In this document: positions 1 to 8,463 of the stretch, one piece after another | Layout of the letters: every line of letters begins with the position of its first letter | Position numbering within the stretch: position 1 is the first letter of the stretch | From: Chimaeribacter coloradensis | GTDB taxonomy: Bacteria; Pseudomonadota; Gammaproteobacteria; Enterobacterales; Enterobacteriaceae | DNA length: 64,000 nucleotides | Direction of reading: 5' to 3' | Assembly (NCBI RefSeq): GCF_002858715.1 | Contig: NZ_PJZH01000007.1 | Location: 93,740 to 157,739, forward strand | Position numbers and translations under genes: made by a program | The notes under the pieces: generated by a model | The model's input: the letters and a program-made list of their open reading frames with translations, nothing else | The model's database searches: none | Told to the model about the DNA's origin: nothing

Positions 1-436
1 CGCCATGCTGTTTGTGCCGCGCCTGCTGCTGCACGTCAGCCGCCCGGTACGCTGGGACAGCGACCACGTGGTGCTGCTGGATGATGAAACCCAGGCGATC
101 GCCGGTGAAATTGTGCGCCACGACCTGTTCGACCGCGTACACATCGGGCTGGACTTCTTCGACGCCTCAATCAACCGCATCGCCGCCTGGGTGATCGGCA
201 CCCGCAACATGAAAAAAGCGCTGCTGCGCGCCCTGCTGGAGCCGACTGACCAGCTGAAAAAACTGGAGCAGGAGGGGGACTACACCGGCCGCCTGGCGCT
301 GCTGGAGGAGCAGAAATCCCTGCCGTGGCAGGCGGTGTGGGACATCTACTGCCAGCGCCACAATGCGCCGGTCGGCAGCCAGTGGCTGGAGACGGTGCGC
401 GGCTATGAGAAATCAGTGCTGGCGCAACGCGTTTAA
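1..436 (+). CDS. rhaA: L-rhamnose isomerase, C-terminal part (5' end outside window)
   Basis: Converts L-rhamnose to L-rhamnulose in the cytoplasm, the first step of rhamnose catabolism. Only the last ~143 residues are present; the reading frame is open to the window edge, so the gene starts upstream. The segment is nearly colinear with the end of E. coli RhaA, including the stretch [19 protein letters not shown] and the [16 protein letters not shown] helix, and the stop lies where the family ends. It is followed after 85 bp by a lactaldehyde-reductase-type gene and then rhaM, so it is in a rhamnose operon transcribed rightward. The Met at position 5 is internal and not the true start. Confidence 0.96.
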   Translation, partial: AMLFVPRLLLHVSRPVRWDSDHVVLLDDETQAIAGEIVRHDLFDRVHIGLDFFDASINRIAAWVIGTRNMKKALLRALLEPTDQLKKLEQEGDYTGRLALLEEQKSLPWQAVWDIYCQRHNAPVGSQWLETVRGYEKSVLAQRV

Positions 437-446
437 ATTGACTTCC

Positions 447-466
447 GAGCCGGGTTCGCCCGGCTC
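447..466 (+). other. Intercistronic hairpin with TTCG loop
   Basis: GAGCCGGG, loop TTCG, then CCCGGCTC form a perfect 8-bp stem between rhaA and the next gene. There is no T-run after it, so it is more likely an mRNA-stabilising or partial-attenuation element inside the operon than a full terminator. Confidence 0.6.
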
Positions 467-521
467 ACCGCAGACCTCACCGCAAAATGATTCTTATGTT
501 TCTCTTTAAGAGGGTTTTGCC

Positions 522-1670
522 ATGAGTTTTATGCTTGCGTTACCAAAAATCAGCCTGCACGGCGAAGGGGCGATCCAGGATCTGGTGGGGCTGCTGGCGC
601 AGCGCGCACCGGGCAAGGCGCTGATCGTCACCGACGGCCAGCTGGTGGATCTCGGCCTGCTGGAGGGGCTGTTCGCCGCGCTGGAGGCCGCCGCCCTGCC
701 CTATGCCCTGTTCCGCGACGTCACCCCCAACCCCACCTCTGAGCTGGCCGACGCCGGGTACGCCTGTTACCGGCAGCAGCAGTGTGACTACCTGATCGCC
801 TTCGGCGGCGGCAGCCCGATCGACACCGCAAAAGCGATCAAGATCCTCACCGCCAACCCCGGCCCGGCCACCGCCTATGCCGGTGTCGGCAAAGTGACCC
901 ACCCCGGCGTGTTTCTGGTGGCGATCAACACCACTGCCGGCACCGCCGCCGAACTGACCAGCAATGCGGTGATCACCGACAGCCGCAAACAGGTCAAAGA
1001 GGTGATTATCGATACTCACCTGATCCCGGACATCGCCGTGGATGACCCGTCGGTGATGCTGGCGATTCCGCCCGCCGTCACCGCCGCCACCGGCATGGAC
1101 GCCCTGACCCACGCCATCGAGGCTTATGTTTCGCTCGGCGCACACACCCTGACCGACCACTCGGCGCTGGAGGCGATCCGCGTCATCAGCCACTGGCTGC
1201 CGCAGGCGGTGGAGAACGGCCGCGACCCGCAGGCGCGTGAAATGATGGCCTACGGCCAGTACCTGGCCGGGATGGCGTTCAACAGCGCCGGGCTGGGGCT
1301 GGTGCATGCGCTGGCGCACCAGCCGGGCGCGACCCACAACCTGCCGCACGGCGTCTGCAATGCCATCCTGCTGCCGGTGATTGAGGCGTTCAACCGCCCG
1401 GCGGCGGTGGCGCGCTTTGCCCGGGTGGCGCAGGCGATGGGCGTGGAGACCCACGGCATGAGCGACGAACAGGCAAGCCACGCGGCGATTGCCGCCATCC
1501 GCGATCTCTCCGCCCGCGTGGGCATCCCGGCCGGGTTCCGTGAACTGGGCATCCGCGAGCAGGATATCGAAGCCTGGCTGGACAACGCGCTGGCCGACCC
1601 GTGCGCCCCCTGCAACCCACTGGCCGCGACCCGCGAGCAGGTGCGCCACCTCTACCGGCAGGCGCTGTAA
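522..1670 (+). CDS. fucO: Lactaldehyde reductase-type iron-dependent alcohol dehydrogenase
   Basis: Group III (iron-dependent) alcohol dehydrogenase, 382 aa, the same length as E. coli FucO. It shows the nucleotide-binding GGGSPID motif (residues 95-101) and the expected metal ligands D193, H197, H262 and H276 in GMDALTHAIEA and in the VHALAHQ...NLPHG region. The likely reaction is NADH-linked reduction of L-lactaldehyde to 1,2-propanediol, lactaldehyde being the product of rhamnulose-1-phosphate cleavage. It sits between rhaA and rhaM, where rhaD lies in E. coli. An AAGAGGG-like ribosome site precedes the ATG. The FucO name is an orthology guess; other group III substrates are possible. Confidence 0.85.
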   Translation: MSFMLALPKISLHGEGAIQDLVGLLAQRAPGKALIVTDGQLVDLGLLEGLFAALEAAALPYALFRDVTPNPTSELADAGYACYRQQQCDYLIAFGGGSPIDTAKAIKILTANPGPATAYAGVGKVTHPGVFLVAINTTAGTAAELTSNAVITDSRKQVKEVIIDTHLIPDIAVDDPSVMLAIPPAVTAATGMDALTHAIEAYVSLGAHTLTDHSALEAIRVISHWLPQAVENGRDPQAREMMAYGQYLAGMAFNSAGLGLVHALAHQPGATHNLPHGVCNAILLPVIEAFNRPAAVARFARVAQAMGVETHGMSDEQASHAAIAAIRDLSARVGIPAGFRELGIREQDIEAWLDNALADPCAPCNPLAATREQVRHLYRQAL

Positions 1671-1679
1671 TCTTTTAGC

Positions 1680-1698
1680 GGGCGCGGCTGCCGCGCCC
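1680..1698 (+). other. Intercistronic GC hairpin
   Basis: GGGCGCGG, loop CTG, then CCGCGCCC form an 8-bp stem followed by a short TTT and then the ribosome site of rhaM. It could be a weak attenuator or a transcript-stabilising stem inside the rhamnose operon. Confidence 0.5.
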
Positions 1699-1718
1699 TT
1701 TCTCCTGAGGCCTTTGTT

Positions 1719-2033
1719 ATGATCCGAAAAAGTTTTGTCATGCAGATTCACCCCAACGCCCACGCCGAGTATGAGCGCCGCCATAACCCGATCTGGCCGG
1801 AACTGGCCGAGGTGCTGAAACAGCACGGCGCACACCACTACAGCATTTTCCTGGATGAAAAGCGCAACCTGCTGTTCGGCTTTGTGGAGATTGAGTCGGA
1901 GGCGCGCTGGGAAGCGGTGGCCCAGACAGAGATCTGCCGGCAGTGGTGGGCGCATATGGCAGACCTCATGCCCAGCAACCCGGACAACAGCCCGGTGAGT
2001 GACCCGCTGCGCGAAGTGTTTTACCTCGAATAG
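1719..2033 (+). CDS. rhaM: L-rhamnose mutarotase
   Basis: Interconverts the alpha and beta anomers of L-rhamnose so that the isomerase receives its preferred form. It has 104 aa, the usual family length, starting [12 protein letters not shown] and containing the family's conserved segments [20 protein letters not shown] and the C-terminal EVFYLE. It is the last gene of the visible rhamnose operon. The GAGG ribosome site is 9 bp before the ATG. Confidence 0.95.
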   Translation: MIRKSFVMQIHPNAHAEYERRHNPIWPELAEVLKQHGAHHYSIFLDEKRNLLFGFVEIESEARWEAVAQTEICRQWWAHMADLMPSNPDNSPVSDPLREVFYLE

Positions 2034-2282
2034 CCGTTTATCCGGGAGGGCGGTGCAATCCGCCTTCGCTGTTTTATCCGGAATGGCTGTTTTTTTATCC
2101 GGAACGGCGGTTTCGCCGCGGTATGGTTGTTCCGTTTCCCGGCACCGGGTGCCCTGCCCGGTGCGCACATTCCCCCCTTCCGCCCCCGGAAAAATCCGCT
2201 ACCCTGTGAAACAGCCCCAGGCGCGATGCCTGCGTTGACGTATTATTCTTTCGTTGATTCCCCGTTGAATAAGGAAAGCCTC
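2034..2282. repeat. Non-coding spacer with short TTTATCCGG repeats
   Basis: No convincing gene is present. TTTATCCGG occurs three times, at 2037, 2073 and 2094. The last copy continues as GGAACGGCGG, giving CCGGAACGGCG, which is shared with the tandem repeat near 27296. An inverted repeat GGCGG/CCGCC around 2050-2064 may end the rhamnose transcript. The promoter of yqhD should also lie here but no clear hexamer pair was found. Confidence 0.5.
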
Positions 2283-3437
2283 ATGTTCAATTTTGATTAC
2301 TACAACCCGACCCGCGTGCTGTTCGGCACCCAGCGGATTGCCGATGTGGCGCTGCACATCCCGGAGGATGCACGGGTGCTGATCACCTACGGCGGCGGCA
2401 GTGCGGAGAAGTACGGCACCCTGGCCGAGACCCGCGCCGCGCTGGGCGGCCGCGAGGTGCATGAGTTCGGCGGCATCGAGCCTAACCCCCATTTTGATAC
2501 GCTGATGCGCGCCGTGGCGCTGGTGCGTGAAAAGGGCATCACCTTCCTGCTGGCGGTGGGCGGCGGCTCGGTGGTGGACGGCACCAAATTCATCGCCGCG
2601 GCGGCGCACTACCAGGGGGATGTCTGGGCGATGTGGTCACAACGGCAGCCGCCGCAGGAGGTGCTGCCGCTGGGCTGCATCATGACGCTGCCGGCCACCG
2701 GCTCGGAGATGAACCCCACCGCCGTGGTGACCCACACGGAACTGGGGGCCAAAATGGGCTACAGCCACCCGGCGCTCTACCCGCGTTTCGCCATCCTCGA
2801 CCCGCGCAAATCCTACACCCTGCCGCCGCGCCAGGTGGCGAACGGCGTGGTGGATGCCTTCGTGCATGTGATTGAGCAGTACCTCACCTACCCGGTCTAC
2901 GCCAAAGTGCAGGACAGGTTCGCCGAGGGGCTGCTGCTGACGCTGATCGAAGAGGGGCCGAAAGCGCTGACCGACCATGAAAACTACGACGTGCGTGCCA
3001 CCGTGACCTGGGCCGCCACGCTGGCGCTGAACGGCCTGATCGGTGCCGGGGTGCCGCAGGACTGGTCAACCCACCGCATCGGCCACCAGCTCACCGCGCT
3101 CTACAATCTGGACCACGCGCAGACGCTGGCGGTGCTGCTGCCCTCGCTGCTGCATGTGCAGCGCGACACCAAGCGGCTGAAGCTGTTGCAGTATGCGGAG
3201 CGCGTCTGGGGCATCACCGACGGGGATGAGGCGGAGCGCATCACCCGCGCTCTGCAAAAGACGCGGGATTTCTTCGAGGACATGGGCATCAAAACCCGCC
3301 TCAGCGCCTACGGCCTGCCGGAGAAGTGCATCGACGAGGTGCTGGAGAACCTGCGGCGGTTCAACCTGTTGCCGCAGGGCGAGCACCATGACATCGATGA
3401 GGTGAAGGCGCGCCGTATCCTCAGCCTGAGCTACTGA
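2283..3437 (+). CDS. yqhD: NADPH-dependent alcohol/aldehyde reductase
   Basis: Reduces short-chain and toxic aldehydes (for example lipid-peroxidation products, butyraldehyde and furfural in the family) with NADPH. The protein has 384 aa against about 387 in E. coli and begins MFNFDYYNPTRVLFG as in the family. Metal ligands are D191, H195, H264 and H278 (VDAFVHVIEQY, STHRIGHQ, LDHAQTL). The GGGS nucleotide loop is at 93-96. The reading frame is open back to 2127, but the extra 52 residues are not family-like, and the AAGGAAA ribosome site fits the ATG at 2283. It is convergent with the NUDIX gene, only 10 bp away. Confidence 0.94.
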   Translation: MFNFDYYNPTRVLFGTQRIADVALHIPEDARVLITYGGGSAEKYGTLAETRAALGGREVHEFGGIEPNPHFDTLMRAVALVREKGITFLLAVGGGSVVDGTKFIAAAAHYQGDVWAMWSQRQPPQEVLPLGCIMTLPATGSEMNPTAVVTHTELGAKMGYSHPALYPRFAILDPRKSYTLPPRQVANGVVDAFVHVIEQYLTYPVYAKVQDRFAEGLLLTLIEEGPKALTDHENYDVRATVTWAATLALNGLIGAGVPQDWSTHRIGHQLTALYNLDHAQTLAVLLPSLLHVQRDTKRLKLLQYAERVWGITDGDEAERITRALQKTRDFFEDMGIKTRLSAYGLPEKCIDEVLENLRRFNLLPQGEHHDIDEVKARRILSLSY

Positions 3438-3447
3438 GGCCGCGCGG

Positions 3448-4083
3448 TCAGTCGATCACCACTGTCGGGATCGGGCTGAGGGAGTAGCTGAAGGCGTCCA
3501 GGATGTCCGCCTCCAGCACCCGCAGGGTAGAGAGTGCGGGCAGGTCGTCCGGGGCGAACAGCCCCACTTCCACGGTTTCGCTCCCGGCCTGGTATGGGGT
3601 GGCATCGACCCGGCGGCAGAGGAAAAAGAGCTTATAGAAGTCGAGAATGTCAGGCGGGTAGGCGTGTTTGGCCTTGTGGCGGATGCTGTAGAGCGCCTGC
3701 ACTTCCACCGCCACCCCCGCCTCCTCCAGCACCTCTTTCACCACGTTTTCGCGCGGCGACAGGCCGATTTCGGCAAAGCCGCCCGGCAGCGTCCACAGCC
3801 CGTCGGACTTCTCCCGTACCAGCACAATTTTGCCGTGTTCAATGATCGCCGCACGCACATCGATTTTCGGCGTGGCGTAGCCCTGGCCGCTGTCGGCGTA
3901 GATGCCCTCAATGCGATCCACCGGCACATCGGTGATGTCCGCCAGCATCCCGCGGGCGATCTCCGCAATCTCTTCGTAGCGCTCGCGGTCGTACTCATCC
4001 CGGCAATAGTGCAACCCGGTGGAGGCGATGGCGTGCAGCTTTTTTGCCCGGCGTAGCCAATTATTTTCATGCATCTGATCCAC
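3448..4083 (-). CDS. NUDIX hydrolase with N-terminal NUDIX_N domain
   Basis: Hydrolyses a nucleoside-diphosphate-linked substrate; ADP-ribose-type compounds are likely for this architecture. It has 211 aa. Residues ~1-65 form the small helical domain found in YjhB-type enzymes. The NUDIX box follows as GGFAEIGLSPRENVVKEVLEEAG with the catalytic helix EVLEEAG. The glutamate usually seven residues into the box is replaced by leucine; similar substitutions occur in this subfamily, so this does not by itself mean loss of activity. The start is GTG at 4083: on the minus strand AGGAG lies 7 bp upstream. An in-frame ATG three codons later is the alternative. Confidence 0.88.
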   Translation of the reverse strand: MDQMHENNWLRRAKKLHAIASTGLHYCRDEYDRERYEEIAEIARGMLADITDVPVDRIEGIYADSGQGYATPKIDVRAAIIEHGKIVLVREKSDGLWTLPGGFAEIGLSPRENVVKEVLEEAGVAVEVQALYSIRHKAKHAYPPDILDFYKLFFLCRRVDATPYQAGSETVEVGLFAPDDLPALSTLRVLEADILDAFSYSLSPIPTVVID

Positions 4084-4307
4084 GTTACTGCTCCTGTTAA
4101 CAAGGCATCAGGCTTGATAACAGCACGGAAACCCTGTGGGTTCAATGGCTTTTTCCCCTGGCTGCCGCACCGGCCGCCGGGTCAGGATAAGAATAATTTA
4201 TGCGCTGCACCGGGCAGCCCGCCTTCTCCCCCCTGCCCTGCTACGCTTAGCTCTCAGGAGCCGCGCAACCTAAGGATTCCCTTTCCCCGCCCCTGTGAGG
4301 TATCGGT

Positions 4308-7214
4308 ATGGCCGATCCCATCATCACTGATATTTTCCGCTTTGTGGCCGTGCGCCCGGCAGAGCGGGTTTCCCCGTCGCGCAGCGCGCTGCACTTTATT
4401 GAGGATCAGCGCCTCGCCCCGCCCGACGGCCCCCGCCTCCTGAAACGGCTGGCGCGTGAGCTGGCCACCCCGGCGCAGGCGCTGGAACGCTACAGGGCGC
4501 TGGATCAGGCCGCGCTGGCCCCGCTGGAGAGTGCGCACGACCGGCTGCTGGCGGAGTACGGCGCGCAACCGGCCGACGAAGCGCTGCCCGGCTTTGAGCA
4601 GGCCGGGGGCGCAGATGAGCTGCTGGCCGGGCAGAAGCCGCAAACGCTGCGTGAGCTGGCGTTTGATCTGCTCTACGCCGCCTGGATGAGCGGGCCGGAC
4701 GCCGGGCCGCGCCTGCAGTGCCCGATGGACGCGCTGCGCCTGCTGCACTTTTTGCAGTGTTATCAGGACGGCCATTTAACGGATGTCGCGTCCGCCCGCG
4801 CCGCGTTGCAGGCGCAGCCGCTGGTGCCGCCCGCGCTCGCGGAGTTTGCCTCTCCTGCCGCCCCCCCGGCAGAAACGGGGCGCGACGCGGCGGAGCAGGC
4901 CCGCCAACAGGCGGCGGTGCAGGCGTTACGCCCGCTGTTTGAGGAGTACGCCGCCACCCAGCGGCTGCTCCGGGCCACCCAACAGGCCCCGGCGGCCCGG
5001 CGGCCCAGTGAAACCCGCAGCGCGGATGGCCGCAGCCTGACGGTGACCAGCATGCTGCGGCTGAGTGAGGTGATGACCCCCGCCGCCCGCACGCTGATAA
5101 CCCGCCTGTCGCTGGATGACCAGACCCCGCTGCCGCGCGCCACCGCCGCCCTGCAACGCCACCTGCAAACGCTGACCCGCGACATCGCCGCGCAACCGGA
5201 CACCACGGCGCTGCACACCCTGGCGCAGGAGTACAGCGTTCAGGCGCTGAAAAAGGTCATCGCCATCAAACTGCCGATCCCGGTTACCCCCATCGGGGCG
5301 GAAAAAGCCGACGATGTGGAGATGGGCGGGCGCATCCGGCCGCTCGGCATCGGTGACCTGCTGGTAGTGAAACAGCAGCTCGCGGCCTATGTGCCGGGCG
5401 AGGTGGCCCACATTGAAAACGTGCTCAAGGGCGAGTTCCGGGAGCGCACCCATCGCACGCTGGATCGCACTGAAACCATCCTGTTCAGTTCACTGGAGGA
5501 GAATCAGGAGACGGAACGCGACACCCAGTCCACCGACCGGTTCGAGCTGAAGAAAGAGGCGGAGGCGACGCTCAATGAAGAGATGGCGCTCAGCGCCGGG
5601 GTAACGGTCACCGGCAGTTACGGCATGGTGAAAGTGACCGCGCAGGGGGAGTTCGCCTACAAAACCGCCAAAGAGGAGTCCGCCAAAAACAGCAGCAGCT
5701 TTGCGCAGGAGGTGGTGGACCGCGCCGTCAGCAAGGTGCAGAAAAAGGTCAAAACCGAGCGCACGGACAAAACCTTCCGCGAAGTGGAGGAGACCAACAA
5801 ACACGGCATCGACAACAAAGCGGGCAGCGGCCACGTTACCGGCGTCTACCGCTGGGTGGACAAGAAATACCACGCGCAGATCTATAACTACGGCCGCTGC
5901 CTGATGCTGGAGTTTATCCTGCCGGAACCGGCCGCCTACTACCGCGCCTCGCTGATTAAAGAGGCGGTGGCAGCTTCCGGGGCGGTGCCGCCGGTGCCGT
6001 TCTTTGACCTCAACGGCCAGCCGCTGGGCATGGAGGACATCACCGAGGAGAATTATCAGATCTTCGCCGGGCGCTATCACGCCGCCGTCGCCCCACCGCC
6101 GCCCTACTGGAGCTACGTCGCCACCAGTATGGATCAGAGCGGCATCGCCAACGGTGCCACGATCTCGAAGTCAGTGAAGGATCTGGTGATCCCGGAGGGG
6201 TACCGGCTGGCGATGTTCAGCCTGCAGGTGGCGCTGGCCTGGGATAATTACCCACAATGCGTGGTGCAGGTCGGCGAGTGGGCCTGGCATGTGCTGAACA
6301 ACGCCCACGCCCTGCACGGCAGCAGCAGCAACTACGGCTTCGCCCCGCTGGATGTCAACCAGCTGACGGATGAGCCGCTGGCCCCGGTGGGCACCCTGCC
6401 GCTGAGCATCATGGGGTATGACATCAACGCCTACGCCGTGAACCTGGCCGCCAACTGCGTGCGCACCCCGGAGAAATACCAGGCCTGGCAGGCCGCCGCC
6501 TTTGAGAAGATCGTCACCGCCTATCAGGCGCTGAAAACCGCCTATGACCAGAAAGTGGCGCAGGCCGACGCGCAGGCCGCGGCGGTGATCATCGAAGGGC
6601 GCAACCCGGCGGCCAACCGCGAGATTGAGAAACGCGAGCTGAAAAAGCTCTGCATCACCATGCTGACCGGCCAGCATTTCGACCAGTTCAACGCCATGAC
6701 CAGCCCGGCCGGCCAGCCCCGCAACCTGCCGGAGCTGAAGCCGCTGGAGGCGCTGAGCGAAGGGCGTTACATCCAGTTTTTTGAACAGGCGTTTGACTGG
6801 TCACAGCTGACCTACCTCTTCTACCCCTACTTCTGGGGCCGCAAAACCAGCTGGGTCGCCACCAGCAACCTCACCGACAACGACCCGCTGTTCGCCCAGT
6901 TCCTCCAGGCGGGGGCGGCGCGGGTGATCGTGCCGGTGCCGCTGGCCTACAGCACGGCGGTGCTCTACTTCCTGCAAAAAAGCACCCCGCCGCTGCCTGT
7001 CCAGAGCAAGCTGTGGCTGGGCGGCGAAGCGCCGACGCTGGACGACCCGCAGTTCAAATCCATCGCTTATGAGATCCGCAAGCAGACGGATGACCGCTTT
7101 GGTGCGGTGCCGGTGGAACCGAAAGCGCAGAACGGCTGGGATTTCACCCTGCCGACCACGCTGGTGTGGCTGCAAAGTGACGCCACCCTGCCCACTTACC
7201 CGGTCACCCTGTGA
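4308..7214 (+). CDS. Large uncharacterised protein, 968 aa
   Basis: I do not recognise a named family with a known function. There is no signal peptide or membrane segment. Residues ~1-230 are Ala-rich and helical, with a charged, Gln-rich linker near 185-230. Residues ~360-500 hold a strongly charged stretch rich in E, K, R and T (RERTHRTLDRTE, TERDTQSTDRFELKKEAE, then VSKVQKKVKTERTDKTF) that looks like long helices or coiled coil around a short beta segment (SAGVTVTGSYGMVKV). The C-terminal third contains the aromatic block SQLTYLFYPYFWGRKTSWV. TGAGG precedes the ATG. A second gene starts 9 bp after the stop, so the two are almost certainly co-transcribed. Codon use and GC match the neighbours. 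The mixture of helical rod and compact C-terminal domain suggests a structural or assembly protein, but this is only inference. Confidence 0.8.
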   Translation: MADPIITDIFRFVAVRPAERVSPSRSALHFIEDQRLAPPDGPRLLKRLARELATPAQALERYRALDQAALAPLESAHDRLLAEYGAQPADEALPGFEQAGGADELLAGQKPQTLRELAFDLLYAAWMSGPDAGPRLQCPMDALRLLHFLQCYQDGHLTDVASARAALQAQPLVPPALAEFASPAAPPAETGRDAAEQARQQAAVQALRPLFEEYAATQRLLRATQQAPAARRPSETRSADGRSLTVTSMLRLSEVMTPAARTLITRLSLDDQTPLPRATAALQRHLQTLTRDIAAQPDTTALHTLAQEYSVQALKKVIAIKLPIPVTPIGAEKADDVEMGGRIRPLGIGDLLVVKQQLAAYVPGEVAHIENVLKGEFRERTHRTLDRTETILFSSLEENQETERDTQSTDRFELKKEAEATLNEEMALSAGVTVTGSYGMVKVTAQGEFAYKTAKEESAKNSSSFAQEVVDRAVSKVQKKVKTERTDKTFREVEETNKHGIDNKAGSGHVTGVYRWVDKKYHAQIYNYGRCLMLEFILPEPAAYYRASLIKEAVAASGAVPPVPFFDLNGQPLGMEDITEENYQIFAGRYHAAVAPPPPYWSYVATSMDQSGIANGATISKSVKDLVIPEGYRLAMFSLQVALAWDNYPQCVVQVGEWAWHVLNNAHALHGSSSNYGFAPLDVNQLTDEPLAPVGTLPLSIMGYDINAYAVNLAANCVRTPEKYQAWQAAAFEKIVTAYQALKTAYDQKVAQADAQAAAVIIEGRNPAANREIEKRELKKLCITMLTGQHFDQFNAMTSPAGQPRNLPELKPLEALSEGRYIQFFEQAFDWSQLTYLFYPYFWGRKTSWVATSNLTDNDPLFAQFLQAGAARVIVPVPLAYSTAVLYFLQKSTPPLPVQSKLWLGGEAPTLDDPQFKSIAYEIRKQTDDRFGAVPVEPKAQNGWDFTLPTTLVWLQSDATLPTYPVTL

Positions 7215-7223
7215 GGCGCAGCC

Positions 7224-8384
7224 ATGAGTGAAGCCCCCGACAGCGCCCCCGGCGGCCCCTTTGATGCCCTTTGCGGCGGCTTCAAAAAGCCGGTGCCGCG
7301 CCAGTCGTCAGTGCCGCTTATCGCCCAGGCGTACGCCGCGGCGCTCTACCGGGAAAATTTTTTCCAGCGCTATACGCTGGGCGAAGTCTTTTTTGAAACC
7401 GAATACCGCTGGGTCGGCACCGGCAACCCCTTGCTGGACATGACGCTCAGGCAGATCGTCTCTGAGATGCGTAACTACTACGCCAAATCGCGGGAAAACC
7501 TCGCGCTGGCAAAAAAGGGCACACCGGCGGTGGCGCTCAAAGAGGGGCGATATATCCGCCCCGATGTGCTGGGGCTGGCGCTGGATATTCCCCGCCGTGC
7601 CATCTGCTGCGAACTGCTGGAGATCAGCACCATTGACCAGGCCAAAGAGACCATCGCCGGCGATCTGGTGCCGAAACTGGCGATCCTGCGCGGGCCGGTG
7701 AAAACCCTGCTGGAGGAGGCGCTGCTGCGCATGAACCAGCTCGGTGAATTCCCGCAGACCTTTGAGGCCAACGGCGCGCCCTGGGTTATCCCGCCGCAGC
7801 TTATCATCGTGCCGCTGTTCCCGGAGGCGGGCACCGCCACCGCCTCCACCCGCTTCCGCTGGCTCTGCTTCGGCCCCACCTACCAGTACCGGCCGATGCC
7901 CTTTGCCGGCATCGTCAACGAGCCGCCGGACTCCCCGGCGCGCGGGCTGCTGCTCTACAGCTACCACGAGGCGGGGCTCAACGAGGCGGCGGTGCCGCAG
8001 GAGGTGTTTGTCAAAATGCGCAAGTGGCTGGCGGACAAGCAGCGCGCGTCGGCGCGGCTGGAGCTGCTGCCGCTGCACAGCTACACCCAGTACTGGCAGC
8101 AAAACCCGGATGACCTGAAGCGCCTGCTCGGCTACCTGGCAGTGGGCGTGGCCGCTGTGGCGGTGGTGGCGCTGGCGGTGTGGCTGGCCCCGGTGATCGC
8201 CGGGTCCGCCGCGGCACTGCTGAGTGAGATGGCGGTCGCGGCCTCGGCCGAGGCGATGATTGCCCAGGGCACCGCCGTCGCCGCTGCGCTCTCCAGTTTC
8301 CTGCCACAGATTATGCGTACCGCGCAGTCAGCCATCGGCGCTGCTGCCAGCCTGGGCGGCCTGCAACCGGTATGGGGGGGATAG
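7224..8384 (+). CDS. Uncharacterised protein with long hydrophobic C-terminus, 386 aa
   Basis: It follows the 968-aa gene by 9 bp and is the second half of the same transcription unit. Residues ~1-295 look like a soluble domain (motifs FFQRYTLGEVFFETEYRWVGTGNP, CFGPTYQYRPMPFAGIVNEPP). Residues ~300-372 are almost free of charge and very rich in Ala, Val, Leu and Gly (GYLAVGVAAVAVVALAVWLA, then further Ala-rich segments). They are long enough for two or more membrane helices or an amphipathic insertion hairpin. No signal peptide is visible. The soluble body with a terminal hydrophobic hairpin resembles the general layout of pore-forming or membrane-docking proteins, but there is no family match I can name. 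The stop lies inside a G-rich tract. Confidence 0.78.
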   Translation: MSEAPDSAPGGPFDALCGGFKKPVPRQSSVPLIAQAYAAALYRENFFQRYTLGEVFFETEYRWVGTGNPLLDMTLRQIVSEMRNYYAKSRENLALAKKGTPAVALKEGRYIRPDVLGLALDIPRRAICCELLEISTIDQAKETIAGDLVPKLAILRGPVKTLLEEALLRMNQLGEFPQTFEANGAPWVIPPQLIIVPLFPEAGTATASTRFRWLCFGPTYQYRPMPFAGIVNEPPDSPARGLLLYSYHEAGLNEAAVPQEVFVKMRKWLADKQRASARLELLPLHSYTQYWQQNPDDLKRLLGYLAVGVAAVAVVALAVWLAPVIAGSAAALLSEMAVAASAEAMIAQGTAVAAALSSFLPQIMRTAQSAIGAAASLGGLQPVWGG

Positions 8385-8423
8385 CCGGGAAACGGGGGAA
8401 CGGGGGGAAAGGGAAAGAAGGGG
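8374..8423 (+). other. G-quadruplex-capable tract at a gene end
   Basis: Six runs of three or more G occur within 50 bp on the plus strand: 8374-8380, 8387-8389, 8394-8398, 8402-8407, 8411-8413 and 8420-8423, with loops of 3 to 6 bases. It overlaps the last codons and stop of the 386-aa gene and lies between two convergent genes, so it may act in transcript ending. A GC-rich imperfect stem (GCGGGC...GCCCGC) follows at about 8428-8452. Confidence 0.6.
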
Positions 8424-8463
8424 AAAAAGCGGGCCGCCACCGGGCCGCCCGCCTTAAGGGGGA

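Noticed and set aside
540..2168. 542-aa open frame antisense to the dehydrogenase and rhaM
   Set aside because: Crosses two well-supported genes, with shadow-type composition.
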